From positions 10,325,380 through 10,389,379 of the forward strand of contig NC_073746.1 of NCBI RefSeq assembly GCF_029784135.1: a stretch of DNA of 64,000 nucleotides, in the 5' to 3' direction. Both the position numbers and the translations under genes were made by a program. Within the stretch, counting starts at the first letter, position 1, and every line of letters begins with the position of its first letter. This document shows, piece after piece, positions 1-10,976 of the stretch. Source of the DNA: Toxorhynchites rutilus septentrionalis. Its lineage: Eukaryota; Arthropoda; Insecta; Diptera; Culicidae. Under the pieces are notes generated by a model. That model was not told where the DNA came from, ran no database searches, and saw only the letters and a program-made list of their open reading frames with translations.

Positions 1-841
1 CCAAGCAGCGGGAGGGCCTGCGTACATACAAGGTTCAGAAGGCTCCTAACCGCGACGAAAGGCAAAACATGGTGGGGAAGACGCGAGCCCGGAAGCTGTA
101 CACCGAAATGCTGACGAAGCCGCATTGCCTGGTAATGGACGACGAAACCTACGTCAAAGCGGACTTTCGTCAGCTGCCGGGCCTGTTGTTCTTCTCCGCA
201 GAGGACAAATTAAGCGTTCCGGAGGAGATTCGCATACAGAAACTATCCAAGTTTGCCAAAAAGTACATGGTGTGGCAAGCGATCTGCTCTTGCGGAAAGC
301 GGAGCGCCCCCTTCGTGATGATCGGCACGGTAAATGGACAGGTTTACCTTAAGACGTGCCTACAGAAGCGCTTACTACCACTATTGAAGCAGCACGAGGG
401 CCCGACCATCTTCTGGCCGGATCTTGCTTCGTGCCACTATTCAAAGGACGTGTTGGAGTGGTACGAAGCCAACGGGGTCACCTTCGTGCCAAAGGAAATG
501 AACCCGCCCAACGCGCCGGAGCTTCGTCCAATAGAGAAATATTGGGCGATTATGAAGCAGGCCCTCCGGAAGAACCCAAAAGTTGTCAAATCGGAGGCGG
601 AGGCGAGAAAATGGATTTCTGTTCAAAAAAAACTACAACCTGACGTTGTATAGAACCTTATGGACGGGGTAAAGAGGAAGGTACGAGCATACGGGCTTGG
701 GCTCAAAGTATGAAAAATGGAAAATGCCAAAAGTTGTTTAATAGTTTTTATTTTACTGTCTAAAATTTTCAAAAGGATCGGTTTACTGGGCGAATTTCTA
801 CAGCGTTTTTTCCGTGATGCAATTTGATGTGACACACCCTT
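1..841 (+). mobile_element. ITm-type DD37E Tc1/mariner element, copy A (5' end outside window)
   Basis: Right-hand part of a DNA transposon cut off by the window start. Its right end reads GTGACACACCCTT and is followed by TA at 842-843. The last ~39 bases match the perfect 39-bp inverted repeats of the complete copy at 48132-49391, which identifies family and orientation. Transposase is on the plus strand here, on the minus strand in the other copy. Confidence 0.9.
3..653 (+). pseudogene. DD37E Tc1/mariner transposase, copy A, partial
   Basis: Cut-and-paste transposase of the IS630-Tc1-mariner superfamily. The frame is open from the window edge (position 3), so the ATG at 69 is internal. The first catalytic Asp lies in VMDDETYV; the second is in FWPDLASCHYS and the Glu in LRPIEKYW, with 37 residues between them, giving DD37E (the mosquito ITmD37E signature). 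Relative to copy B, this copy keeps the frame after QLPG, where copy B lacks 4 bases. It ends early: CAG in copy B is TAG here (651-653), removing roughly 18 C-terminal residues. The N-terminal DNA-binding region is outside the window. Family call firm; activity unlikely because of the premature stop. Confidence 0.9.
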
Positions 842-916
842 TATTCTTTATGGTTTTGAAACTTTTGATACAGAATATTCCATTCTATGGAATTATTGTT
901 CTAAACAGAAGTATTA

Positions 917-2209
917 ACGGGTGTTAACTAAAAAATGAGAATTTGTTCAATCACATATAAAAAAAATTTTTTTTTTCATCGATTTCAGTATTTTTTATTA
1001 ATATCATAATGTATTTTCTTCAAAAAACATGTCAGTGAATGTTTGAATAAGGGCCGTGGTCTGCTGTTCGACGCAACTTTGTCGCGATGCTCTCACAAGA
1101 ACGTTGTACGGTTCTACGAAACGCATTTCCAGCAAGGAAAAAAGTTCACGGTGGCACATTTTAGGGAAGAAAATGTACCTGTCAGTACGGTATATCGTAT
1201 CCTGAGTTCCCTGAACGTAGAGCGGAAGGTCGGAAGTGGTCGTCCGGTGACGATAATGACGAAGCAGAGGAAGACATCGTTAAAGAAGCTGTTTGACCAC
1301 AAGGACGCAACCAGCCTGCGTGACGCCGGTCGGAAATATGGCTGCTCTCACGTATTGATCCATCGGACCCTCAAGATGGAAGGAATCGTCTGCAGGAAGA
1401 AGACGAGGTCGCCGGAGTACACGGAGGAGCAGATTGAGACGGTTAAATCACAGTGTCGGTGGATGACCAAAAAATATTGGGACGTTATTCGTTCTGGACG
1501 ACGAAAGCTATTTTCCGCTGTCCAAAACGCATATTCTAGGAAATGATAATTACTACTCCAGCGACAAGTCATCCACACCGCCTGAAGTGAAATACAAGTT
1601 CAAGCACAAGTTTGAAAAAAAGGTTATGTTGTACATCGCCATTTTCGACCTGGGCATTTCAAAGCCTTGGTTTAAGCCGAGCGGTCTGGTAATCAACCAA
1701 CAAATCTATCGAGAAGAGTGCCTCGATAAAATCCTGCTGCCGTTCCTGAACACGCGGATGGGAAGTACGTCTTCTGGCCGGACAAGGCGTCTTCCCATTA
1801 CGCCAAGAAGACGCTGGCGTATCTTGAGGAGAAAAAGATACCGTTCGTGCCGAAAGATCGTAACCCAACAAACTTGCCCCAGTGCCGCCCAATAGAGAAT
1901 TTCTTTGGCTCACTCAGTGCCCTAGTGTATAAAAACAATTGGAGGGCCAAGGACACGAAGTAACTGACTACAAGAATCCGGAATTGTATCCGGAAAGTGG
2001 ACGTAAGTGCCGTACAACGTTCTTGTGAGAGCATCGCGACAAAGTTGCGTCGAACAGCAGACCACGGCCCTTACTCAAAAATTCACTGACATTTTTTTGA
2101 AGAAAATACATTATGTTATTAATAAAAAATACTGAAATCGATGAAAAAAAAATAAAAAAAAATTTTTATATGTGATTGAAAAAATTCTCATTTTTTATTT
2201 AACACCCGT
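917..2209 (+). mobile_element. Tc1/mariner (DD37E) element with ~200-bp terminal inverted repeats
   Basis: Flanked by TA at 915-916 and 2210-2211. The ends begin ACGGGTGTTAA and close TTAACACCCGT. The inverted repeats are unusually long: 917-1111 pairs with 2010-2209, with small indels mainly in A/T runs. The repeats run into coding sequence: the transposase frame starts inside the left arm, and its end lies just before the right arm. Total 1293 bp, a normal size for the superfamily. Distinct from the 39-bp-TIR family at 1-841. Confidence 0.9.
1043..1963 (+). pseudogene. DD37E transposase of the long-TIR element, two frameshifts
   Basis: N-terminal part (1043-1546) carries helix-turn-helix-like DNA-binding segments (VSTVYRILSSL and a second at SLRDAGRKYGCSHVLIHRTL). 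One extra base near 1485-1495 throws the frame off just before the first catalytic motif, LDDESYFPLS, which is read in the frame open from about 1495 through 1587-1760. A second shift near 1755-1765 precedes FWPDKASSHYAKK (second Asp) and CRPIENFFGS (Glu). There are 37 residues between Asp and Glu. A stop falls at about 1961. All three catalytic residues are still spelled, but in different frames, so the gene is dead. Sequence identity to copies A/B of the other DD37E family is low beyond the catalytic motifs. Confidence 0.85.
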
Positions 2210-2211
2210 TA

Positions 2212-2888
2212 TATGACTAAGGACAGCCTGATAGTCTTAGTAATGGTGTTACGTAAGATAATAATATTGACCAGCTCAATTACAAGAAAAAATCGCTTTC
2301 ATTGACGATAACACAAAAAAAAAATGAAAGTCACAATAAACTGCATTGATTGTAAACAACATATGTCTTTCAATCCTGTAACTGTGTTCAGCGGGGTTGC
2401 CACATATACAGAATATTCTGTATTCTACAGATTTTTGGCCAAATTTCAGATACAGAATCTGTATATACAGAATTACGGATTTTCGGCAAAGACACATAAT
2501 TTACAGATTATTTTAAATTCAATTTGAAATATTCTATTTATTACAACGCATATATTGATAGCTTGGTTTGGGTTGGTATCGATGCAGAGATAGCTGAAAA
2601 AGGATTGGATGCATCTAGGAATCTATTGAACTCGTGAAACAGATTTCAAGGCAAGTTGATTTCAGCGATCCGGTTATCAAAACGGCAGCCTTGATAAACC
2701 CCTCAAAATTTCGTCAAGCTACCACACCATAATGATTTGATGCGCCAATTTTCTCGTTTCATTGAAGTAGGTGATAGACAAGGCTTGGATGAGCTTTAGG
2801 ATGTCAAAAGGCGTGATGAGAAATTTTTGTATCCATTGCTGAGGTCGTTTGTAAGACACTGTTTTCGTCCAGACGGTTTTCTGAACAG
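2212..2888. other. No gene; one GTTGCCACA-type element end
   Basis: No intact gene. At 2389 a CAGCGGGGTTGCCACA end is followed by repeated CAGAATCTGTA-like words, resembling ends at 3492 and 18567 and, inverted, 8372. The stretch 2640-2888 reads as weakly coding-like plus-strand sequence with stops; I could not assign it to a family. Confidence 0.4.
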
Positions 2889-2900
2889 AATTCCAGATAT

Positions 2901-3060
2901 TTTTTTTTTTTTTTATATCTGTATTATAGTGATTTTCAACTCATTTGGCTGGTTCGTCACTTTTACTTCCATTTTTGAAAGAATGTCGGGAGTGAGATTT
3001 GAACTCGTGACCTTCAGCGTGAGAGGCATGGATGTTACCACTACGCCAGATCGCCTCCGC
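2901..3060 (-). mobile_element. tRNA-derived SINE (family 1, copy 1)
   Basis: Flanked by 12-bp direct repeats AATTCCAGATAT at 2889-2900 and 3061-3072. On the minus strand it opens with GGAGGCGATCTGGCGTAGTGG (the A-box region) and has a B-box-like GAGTTCAAATCTC; it ends in TATAATACAGATAT plus an A-run (T-run 2901-2914 on plus). About 160 bp. The same family is at 10827-10976 in the other orientation. Pol III-type internal promoter inferred from the boxes. Confidence 0.88.
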
Positions 3061-3072
3061 AATTCCAGATAT

Positions 3073-3579
3073 GATTGGACTTGTTACATCGATGATGCCA
3101 AAGCTGGTAGGTCTATACCGAAACGTGGGTGGTCATTGCGCCTGGAATTAAACTGTGCGGAATTTCGCTTTCCGATTAGAGGAAACGTTTCTTTACACTT
3201 TCGGTTCTACAAGAGTTTTAGAACACTTGAGAGTTTCACTATTTCACTACGATGGTTTGTTTTCGACTGAACGAAAGACTGAACTCATTAATTGCCCATA
3301 AATAAGAGAAATAAATTCAGAATGAAAATAAATATTTATTTTGATTTTTGTCCCTTAATTTTTCGATACAGTTTTTTTATACAGATATCTTTGTCATCGA
3401 TCGTCACGAGGCTTGCAATGGTACCATGAAGTAATTCATGGACAGTTGTATTTTTTGAATACAGAACACCAAATCAACTGTATCTGAACACCAGGGTTGC
3501 CACATTTAATTCCGAAAAAAATCTTGTATGCTTTTTTTTTGGAAACGTGAGAAATTATAATTTTTATTTATGGCATTCA
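3073..3579. other. No gene; GTTGCCACA-type end at 3492
   Basis: AT-rich sequence without an assignable gene. CAGGGTTGCCACA at 3492-3504 resembles hAT-type terminal sequence and recurs at 18567; preceding bases do not duplicate any 8-mer next to the inverted end at 8372, so no complete element can be drawn. Confidence 0.4.
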
Positions 3580-3592
3580 AAAGTACTTTGAT

Positions 3593-4090
3593 TTTTTTTT
3601 ATCCCATTTATTTATTTATTAGGCTCATTAGCATTTTAGCTGTAACAGAGCCGGGTTTTAATCGTGTACATGTACATATGTTTATGTTTCTATAAACTGT
3701 AAATTACACAGTAGTTAGTAGAAGCCATTTAGGCGTTAAGTTTTTCTGTTCCATTACATTATGGTAAATTACACAGTAGTAGCCATTTCGGCGTAAGGGT
3801 ATTCTTTCTGTTCTTCCATTGTTCAGCAGACCGGACAGCGGAGACAGTTGATATTGATCATTGTTGAGTTATTTATAGAAAAGCAGCCCGATGTTTCTTG
3901 CAGAGCAGAGCAGTTGTATGGATGAATCGATCCTATTTCGACCGTGGATCGATTTCCATCGCTGATGATGTTTGCGTGGACGTAGTTATTCTATAACAAC
4001 ACAAAGATGGTCAATTGAGGGCCCTGAGTTTGAACTCACGACCGATCGCTTAGTAAGCGAACGCGTAACCAAGTGGCTACGAAGACCCCC
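3593..4090 (-). mobile_element. Long tRNA-derived SINE (498 bp) with internal tandem segment
   Basis: Flanked by 13-bp direct repeats AAAGTACTTTGAT at 3580-3592 and 4091-4103. On the minus strand the 5' end is GGGGGTCTTCGTAGCCACTT (A-box region) followed by B-box-like GAGTTCAAACTC, then a body, then two imperfect ~60-bp tandem copies (plus-strand 3703-3765 and 3768-3828, each containing AAATTACACAGTAG), and a tail rich in AAATAAATA ending in an A-run. Tandem repeats in the body are a feature known from the mosquito Gecko SINE; whether this is Gecko I cannot tell from memory. Confidence 0.8.
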
Positions 4091-4103
4091 AAAGTACTTT
4101 GAT

Positions 4104-6480
4104 GGTAATTGGCAATCGTGAGACACATGTATCGAGCAGTACTGAACGATCGAACACCCATTTGTATTTCTATCTATGATGACGAATGAGTTTATGCGTC
4201 ACACAACTCTAGCATATTTAATACTGTTAACCCATCGAACCGGTTCTCACTGCACAACAGGAAATATTTCTGCAATCAATGCAAATCAATCAGAGAAACC
4301 GGGGATCATGTTGTGCTACTATTTCGAGTTTCCAATTTCCCCGCACGTCACCCGTGGTGTACCGGATATCCCGCCAAGGCTGAGGAGAAATTGCCACTCC
4401 AAGTCTGTCTTGCTGTTTTATTGCAACTGCAAAGAAACTATTTCCTCCCGCCGTCCCATGAAATGAGCATGATGGCAATCAAAAAAACCCGGTATCCCGA
4501 TAATCTACACTAAATAAGTTTTCCACCAACCGACCCACCGACCCACCGTTCGTCCTGCCGCATTTGCTACATTGGTGCAGTATATTTGCGCAATGAACCA
4601 TCGTTGTTGATCAGCGGCGATGTATGATGCTTTCAGTTTTTTTATATTTCCAATTGATACGCTATTTTCCGCCTCGAAAAGGAAATAAAATGACTGCTGC
4701 TGTGTATATCATTTGCGTTGATATCGGGGCGAATTTTCTACCATTGCTACTAACGGCGGAACTCGCGGGGAGAAAGCTAGCTGCTAGCAGCCTTCCTCGG
4801 TCAACATATGGCATTGGGCACGCCAACAAATCTTCCGCCTTTTGCATACATATACCTCACTTTGGGGACCCAGTATTCGTGCAATTTTATTGACAAAGCC
4901 TTCACGGTTGAGTCTTGTTTAGTTTCATTTTTTTTTCTTCCGCTGTCAGCGACCGTTTCACGTGACGGTTATTTCGGAATACATGCACGTAAAATTAAAT
5001 CAATATTAACACTACGGCAGTGAGCCACAGCCGGTGTGACTTGTTGGGCTCTGGAAACGAATCGCACAACTAAAATTGCACTTTTGCATGTGCGACTCGA
5101 TAAAACGCGGTGTGTGTCGTCTGCTGCCCTTGTTTGTGATATGAGTTCCAAACACATATGCTTTTCAAATTCAGGAGTTCTGGACCATGGTGCGAGGGAA
5201 AGGTTGGAGCACGACGAACCCACTACAGAATGGCCAGAAAATCAACAGCACATCCACCGCATCGCGACAACAAAACACAAAGCTCCCGTGTGATGGAGTT
5301 ATGGCTCCAGAGGGCTGTTAGGGCTGTTCCTCCGCACCAAAAACATATGTTTGGCTGACTATTTAGATCAATAATGCGGAGCACGCGACCTGCTCTGTGT
5401 GGCAACCAAACCAAACAAACAAACAAATTGCTCTGCGTATATGTGATCAACTGGAGCTCAGTTTTCGGAGAATGATGGACTGTTACGCGTGGTACACGTT
5501 ACACATTTTGACGCAGATCAATGACAATTTTCGGAAAGGAAAAAATGTTCATATCACAGAGCAGAATTGCCTTTGAGTGGTCCGACTCTGTTCAATTTGT
5601 CAGATCCTTTTTAACGACAGAATTCCGATTGCAAAAATGCATTTATTCCTATTCCATTTGCCCTCTTAAGCGCCATAACTGAAATGTCTGAAATTCCCAT
5701 CTTCCCGTGAATGGTACTGCAGAGGCGGAGTTAAGTGTTGAATTTCTCGATTATTGGAAGTGTGTGGCTTCCGAAAAAAAGGTACAGATAATGCTATCTA
5801 TTGGAAGAATGTCTGCGGGTAGATGGCCTTTTCCATTTCCTTCTATATAAAACGTGAGGTATTGTTTGGGGTGTATTTTGCATCTTATCCATAATGCCAT
5901 ACCGCCTGTTGACTGCGTGCGGAAAGACTTAAATTTATAATATACGAATGTCACTTTATGAATTGTTCTGGAGTTATTCACATGTTTACGGCTATGATTG
6001 AAACGATGGATTGCAGGAAGATATAAAGATCAATGGGGATTTGACGCAAATAGTTAAAGGTCAGTATAAAGGTTTAGTTTTCATTCTTTACAATAACGGA
6101 TACAATCCAACCTCAATAACATCCCATAGACCAGCGATGAAACGGCATCGATGAACACATATCATATCTGTCTGAAGTAGCCAAAGTGTCGATTGCGATT
6201 ACAGTTACCGCCTGTCTGGTTTTCTTGAACTCCTCGTGTACAACGAGAGCTCAGAAAACATTGCCCATTGCGCAGTTTGTGAGATTTCGTCCTTTTACGT
6301 TACAAATCGTGGAATACTCTGGCTTCCATTGAATCGACAAGGCAGCTCAAACTGCATGCACCATGATACCGTTGGAAATGTCTTCAATATCGTAGGCAGT
6401 TAAAAGTCACAACTTTTGGTCCTGGAGCAGCCGTTTGTGAAACTGCCGATTGACATTCTGTCATAGCAGATCCTCAGTTC
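4104..6480. other. Unassigned stretch, no gene seen
   Basis: Mixed-composition sequence with only short open frames of unlike composition and no recognisable domain. 4200-5450 is less AT-rich and less repetitive than its surroundings and could be old host intergenic or intronic DNA. No RNA gene, array or element end was recognised. Confidence 0.4.
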
Positions 6481-6946
6481 AGTGTTGCTAGACATTTCTA
6501 GCAACAATAGACACACGGTCATCGGCAACTTCACACGAACAGGAAAATGTGTCCCATCGGCTCCGGTCTATTACGCCGAATAAAGTTGTTTTATGAGCTG
6601 TATGTCTCTTAACGTGCGATTCGTCCGTGCGTCTATCGAGAGTTGAAGATGCTTCAACTCGGGTTATCAAAATTTTTCGCAGACAGACGCTTCTTGAGCT
6701 TCTTTTTAGGATTGGATTTTTCCACCAATCCTGCATATGCTCGTCTTCTGAAACTGTGATTTCCTTACGGAGTAACTACACCTTTAGGGTACGGAATCAA
6801 TTATCCCCATTGTAGAACTCTGGAAACGTCCCTAACACAACGTTAATTTTTTGTCATTTTGAAAATGTTTCTGGAATTTAGAATTGCCGCAGACTTGAGC
6901 GTCGGATCATTCAAATCGAATCTTTTTCTCATTTAATTGATCAGCT

Positions 6947-8240
6947 TCATGAAAAAACTGGGACAAATCTCCTTAACAAATTATCTGTTTTTTGTTGTCC
7001 ATTGTTCTGATAGTTTCTTCTGCTGCCTTTCCAACCTAAAAATTCTTGCCGTTTTTCAAATTTATTAGCATTGGATATTGAAACAACGAAAGATTCCTCG
7101 CAGATATTAGAGAGAATGGTTAGATGAAAATCTTTCTGCTCTTCATGTAGCAATTCAGGGTTTTCAGCCTGGAACACACGATTCAATCTAAAACATACTC
7201 CAAAAAACAACAACAGAGGTTTTGTCATTAAATCTATGAGTGCAGTCAATATTCCGGGAGCAGTCTGATTTCATACTAAATACTAAAAAACAAAATTAAC
7301 TCTGAATATCGTGTCATGCCTCTTTTCACCATCACCGCTACAAAAAGCCAATGGGTGGGCGAAGGGTGTAGGATTTTAAGCGGCTTGAGTTCCAAAACTT
7401 CTTGTATTACCTTGAAATCGTTAATCCTTTCTGGGCTATTGAATATATAGGTTAGCGTGGCAGCGAAAATGGTCATGTCAAATTTCAAAAACCGATCATG
7501 TACATTTTGTTTTTTGGGCCAAAAAAATGACTTGTGCAAAGTTTCAGCTCAATCGGACATGATTTGAGGGTGCTTCAAAGCGCTCAATGTTTTGATTTGT
7601 TGATCCTAGAAAATCTCCCAAGGCGGGAGTAAAAGAAATTTGGAAATAGATTTTTTTTCAATGCCAAATGACTTAAAAATGCATAAAACGTCGAGATTTG
7701 GTGTTATCTCAAAAAAAATTTTTTTTTCCGAAAATAGACTTTTTGGGACTTGGCCTAAGTGGCAAAAAAATCAAAACTTTGAGTATTTTGAGGCACCCCT
7801 AAATTATGTCCGATTGAGCAGAAATTTTGCACAAATCCTTTTTTAGTGCCAATAAACAAATTATACATGATCGGTTTTTGAAATTTGATGATGATTTTTT
7901 TTCCGTACATCCATTGCTACCCTAGTATAGGTAAATATGTCCCTCAATAAATGCTCAAGATAGTCAGGGATTCTCTCACATGCATAATTAGCACACAAAG
8001 CCAGCGAATGACATGTACATTCGATAACTACTCTGCAATCCATTTTTATCGAGCGCGTTCCGGAATTCGAAACCTCCATCATCACGGTTCGACGCGAATC
8101 TTTTTAGATGATCCTTGAAAGGGATTCCGTTCTTATGAAACTGATCAATTATTGCATTGTAAAAGCTTTCATGATCAGCAGCAACAACCGATACTGCGGC
8201 GTAAAAGTGTACCTTAATATTGCTTTGTTCAAATGTAAGA
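6947..8240 (-). pseudogene. Decayed hAT-type (DUF4371-like) transposase
   Basis: Read right to left. At about 8160-8060 a broken frame gives GIPFKDHLKRFAS, matching the hAT region where the catalytic GFASDG normally sits. Then CTCHSLALCANYACERIPDY (8015-7960) matches the conserved CxCHSLxLCxxYAxxxLP block. After the MITE at 7450-7922 comes KILHPSPTHWL (about 7380-7350), matching the KxLKPSxTRWLS block, and 7249-6947 carries the downstream helical part (FQAENPELLHEEQKDF). Several frames and stops are involved. Family knowledge: DUF4371 hATs usually have one long ORF of 600 or more residues. Clearly inactive. Element boundaries are uncertain; an end-like sequence lies at 8359-8372. Confidence 0.75.
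7450..7922. mobile_element. Foldback MITE inserted in the hAT transposase
   Basis: 473 bp with inverted arms of about 145 bp: 7450-7597 pairs imperfectly with 7763-7922. The arms share CAAATTTCAAAAACCGATCA and GTGCAAA-TTTC-GCTCAATC blocks. Flanking TA at 7448-7449 and 7923-7924. The hAT reading frame resumes in phase across the insertion (RDIFTY before, IFNSPER after), which fixes the boundaries independently. Non-coding; probably mobilised by a Tc1/mariner-type transposase given the TA duplication. Confidence 0.8.
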
Positions 8241-8372
8241 AATTTTAAATGCGAAAAAAATCTGTACCAATCTCAAAATCAAAATTTTACACCCTGTACC
8301 ATACAGAATCTGTACAAAAAAAACGAAAAAATCTGTACCTTTCCAATTAAATCTGTACGTGTGGCAACGCTG
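8240..8372 (-). repeat. Subterminal CTGTAC repeats and GTTGCCACAC end
   Basis: Four AATCTGTAC-type words in direct or slightly diverged form precede a terminus reading (minus strand) CAGCGTTGCCACACGTACAG. The layout of a short terminus plus repeated subterminal words is typical of hAT ends, and it lies just upstream of the hAT remnant, so it is probably that element's 5' end. No matching 8-bp duplication was found at the left-hand candidates (2389, 3492). Confidence 0.45.
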
Positions 8373-8380
8373 CTTGCAAG

Positions 8381-9779
8381 CCGCGTTGTATTTCGGGTTT
8401 CGCTGTTGGTTGTGGTTGAGTAATGCACACTGCATTTAGAATAGGGCTCTTTCTACAAATAAATGCAGAGCATCTGTTGGGCAAACATCATTTGCTTACA
8501 TTCGTAGCTTCCATGCAGCAGAAGCGGATTCATTACCGATCGGCGTTCTTGTAGATGATTTAAATATAGTTGCGATCTTTCTATTAGCGCGAAATATTTC
8601 ATAGAACTAACATGAACTTTGTGAAACAGTTTGGCAAGCTATTTACCGTACAAGAGCTTTTGTGTGACGCATATATGCTTAACTTACTAGCACCTATTTC
8701 GCGATTTTCATTGAGCGATTTTCCCACTAGATTTAAATCGAAAAAATAACAGGAAAGGATTATCAGCATTTTCGGACCTAGATTCAAGACACAGAGGCTC
8801 GAGCTCACGGTCGAATGCTTCCTTGTATTTTCCATGAATTTGCCAATTGATGGATTTTCTTCGTTTCCGATCAATTTTCTTATAACCATATTTCACTTCT
8901 CCGCAGAGCATTCAGGTACCCGGAAATCATATCTATGGGTTGCTTGATCTTTCTGACTGAATATGTTCATTACTTAAACATAATCATCTGCTTTTTGGCG
9001 AAACTAACCACCGATTAAGGATATCTGCAAACGAATATTCATTATAGTTTACTTCTTCACGAGACCAGCATTTCAGGGCAAAAAGCACAAAGCCTAAATG
9101 GGAGCACACTTCACCTAATCCGGTGATGCAATTTGCATTATTTCTGTGAAATTTTTTGAATAATGAATCTGCTTCCATTGATATGGATACCCATAAAAGA
9201 AATTTCTATTTTTCTCCGTGAATATGGCTTTGACGCCTAAAGTGAATATTTTTATGTAAAGAGACATATATTCGCATGTTATTAATATAGTGTAGCGCAT
9301 AATTTCTATAAATATTTCGCTAAAATAATTATTTAAACAAAGCTCAATCTTGTCGATCCATACAAATCCTATGCAGCGATCTCTGTTGTCTACCCAAAAG
9401 ATCACCAATACATATGCACGCTGTAAGCGCCCTATGGGAGGGAGTGATTTGGATGGGAATAAGGATAGGGATGGACATTGGAATTTGGAAGTAGGGATAC
9501 TTGCTTCTTTTTCGTGCTGTCGATCGCGCACACTGATAAATGCCGAATGTTGCTCTTTAGATTGTTTTTAAGGCTTTCAATTAGCGGCTTCAGCAATCTT
9601 AGAAACATCGTACAAAACCTCACCAGTAGCTTTGGAAAATCGTGTTCGGCACAAAATTTGAAAAAAAACTTTTTTGTGCGTTAGATAGGGATCGCATAAA
9701 AAAAGTTTCCCAAAAAATAACTCTAATCTACGCCGTTCACCGTTCGATTTGCCATCTGCTTTGCCATCATCGGTTATAA
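8381..9779. other. Unassigned AT-rich stretch
   Basis: Short open frames on both strands, none with a recognisable motif, and no element ends seen. The sequence around 8440-8960 may be more of the decayed hAT 5' region, but I could not align it. Confidence 0.35.
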
Positions 9780-9845
9780 ATTTCTTGCCAGCGAGCATTC
9801 TCTTCAGGTCTGCGAACATAAAATAGTCGCTGGGGCCAGATATGG
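9780..9845 (-). pseudogene. Mariner transposase scrap (C-terminal catalytic block)
   Basis: The minus strand reads GPSDYFMFADLKRMLAGKKF, the highly conserved block around the third catalytic Asp of DD34D mariner transposases (PYSPDLAPSDY...LKRMLAGKKF). Sequence on either side no longer matches. Only about 20 codons are identifiable, so this is a fossil fragment; no terminal repeats found. Confidence 0.6.
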
Positions 9846-9879
9846 AGAATACGGTGGATGCAGATGCCATTCGAAGTCC

Positions 9880-10660
9880 AATTCATGCAATTTTGCCATC
9901 GTTTTCATTGATTTGTGATTTTTCCATACTCAATCACAATAACAAAAGTTGCTTCACTCTCAATGCTGTAACTCACGAACCAATCGACAGATTGCTGTCA
10001 AATTTTGACACGTATCCATTGAAAGATTGTGCTTTGTGATAGGCAAGTAGATTTTTGCAAGAGGCGCCACCTAGACGTCAGCCTTATGAGCTTTTCAGCC
10101 GAACTGTTAAGGTGATCACATTCGTTTATCTGGTGCATTACGTTTGCCCGAATAATTTTTGTTTTGAAATATATATAGTTATGTAAGGAAACCAGCCCAG
10201 CAGCACAACAATCCACACTACACATCAAGGTCAGATAATCATCGAGCCACGCAGTCATCATGTAAACATTTCCAACGAACCGTACGATGCCAAAACAAAT
10301 TCCAGCGCTATCGCCATAGAAGACATCGTCAGCAGAATCCGGAGAACCAGATGCAACACGACACATCATGAACGGGAACCAACCAAGATTGAATTATGCT
10401 GACTTAGAAATTGATAGTTATAAAAGGCTTAGCGACAGGGAATTAGAGTTAGTATCTAAGTTGACTTTATAATTAAATGTTCGGTAAATAAAAGTTTGTT
10501 TTTTTTACACCACCTATGGTGTATAGATCATAACTATATTTCTTTGCAATTCATGACTATCGTACCATGACCAGAAGGATCATCTCACTTGTAGGTATTT
10601 TGGTTTAGACTATTTAGCTATTTTTGGAAAAGTTTGGTTATTAAAATATTTTGCTTTTTT
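9880..10660. other. No gene seen
   Basis: Unique-looking sequence with a minus-strand open frame (9998-10369) of unremarkable composition that I do not recognise and do not call as a gene. Confidence 0.35.
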
Positions 10661-10667
10661 CTGTGTG

Positions 10668-10790
10668 GCATTTATACCCATCTTGTTTTTCCCGCCTCAG
10701 ATTATTTCTAGTAGGCAGTTGCTACATTACGCTTTTTTCTCTGCGGCTATTTCTGTTGCTCTTATTTCCTTTGCGATTTTTTCGATTCGA
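10668..10790 (+). repeat. Dispersed repeat, copy 1 (partner at 46030-46150)
   Basis: Begins GCATTTATACCCATCTTGTT and continues through a TTTTTCCCGC block, ATTTCTAG and a TTCTGTTGC block, each found in the same order at 46030-46150. The two copies differ by substitutions and small indels. No coding potential. Family unknown. Confidence 0.6.
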
Positions 10791-10826
10791 TTTTTGAATC
10801 GATTGTGACACATAGGTTTTTTTAGT

Positions 10827-10976
10827 GGAGGCGATCTGGCGTAGTGGTAACATCCATGCCTCTCACGCTAAAAGTCACGAGTTCAATTCTCACTCCCGAC
10901 ATTCTTCCAAAAATGGAAGTAAAAGTGACGAACCGGCCAAATGAGTTGAAAATCACTATAATACAGATAAAAAAAA
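10827..10976 (+). mobile_element. tRNA-derived SINE (family 1, copy 2)
   Basis: Same family as 2901-3060, here on the plus strand: GGAGGCGATCTGGCGTAGTGG start, B-box-like GAGTTCAATTCTC at about 10880-10892, and an ATAATACAGATAAAAAAA tail. The two copies are close to identical over their length, suggesting a family with fairly recent activity. Target duplication not obvious because the flanks are T-rich. Confidence 0.85.

Noticed and set aside
2389..8372. One 6-kb hAT element bounded by CAGCGGGGTTGCCACA and its inverse
   Set aside because: The 8 bases outside each candidate end do not match, and 4.1-5.5 kb looks like unrelated single-copy sequence; several separate ends are more likely.
9115..9531. 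Minus-strand 138-codon frame
   Set aside because: Aromatic-rich composition typical of translated AT-rich DNA; no motif recognised.
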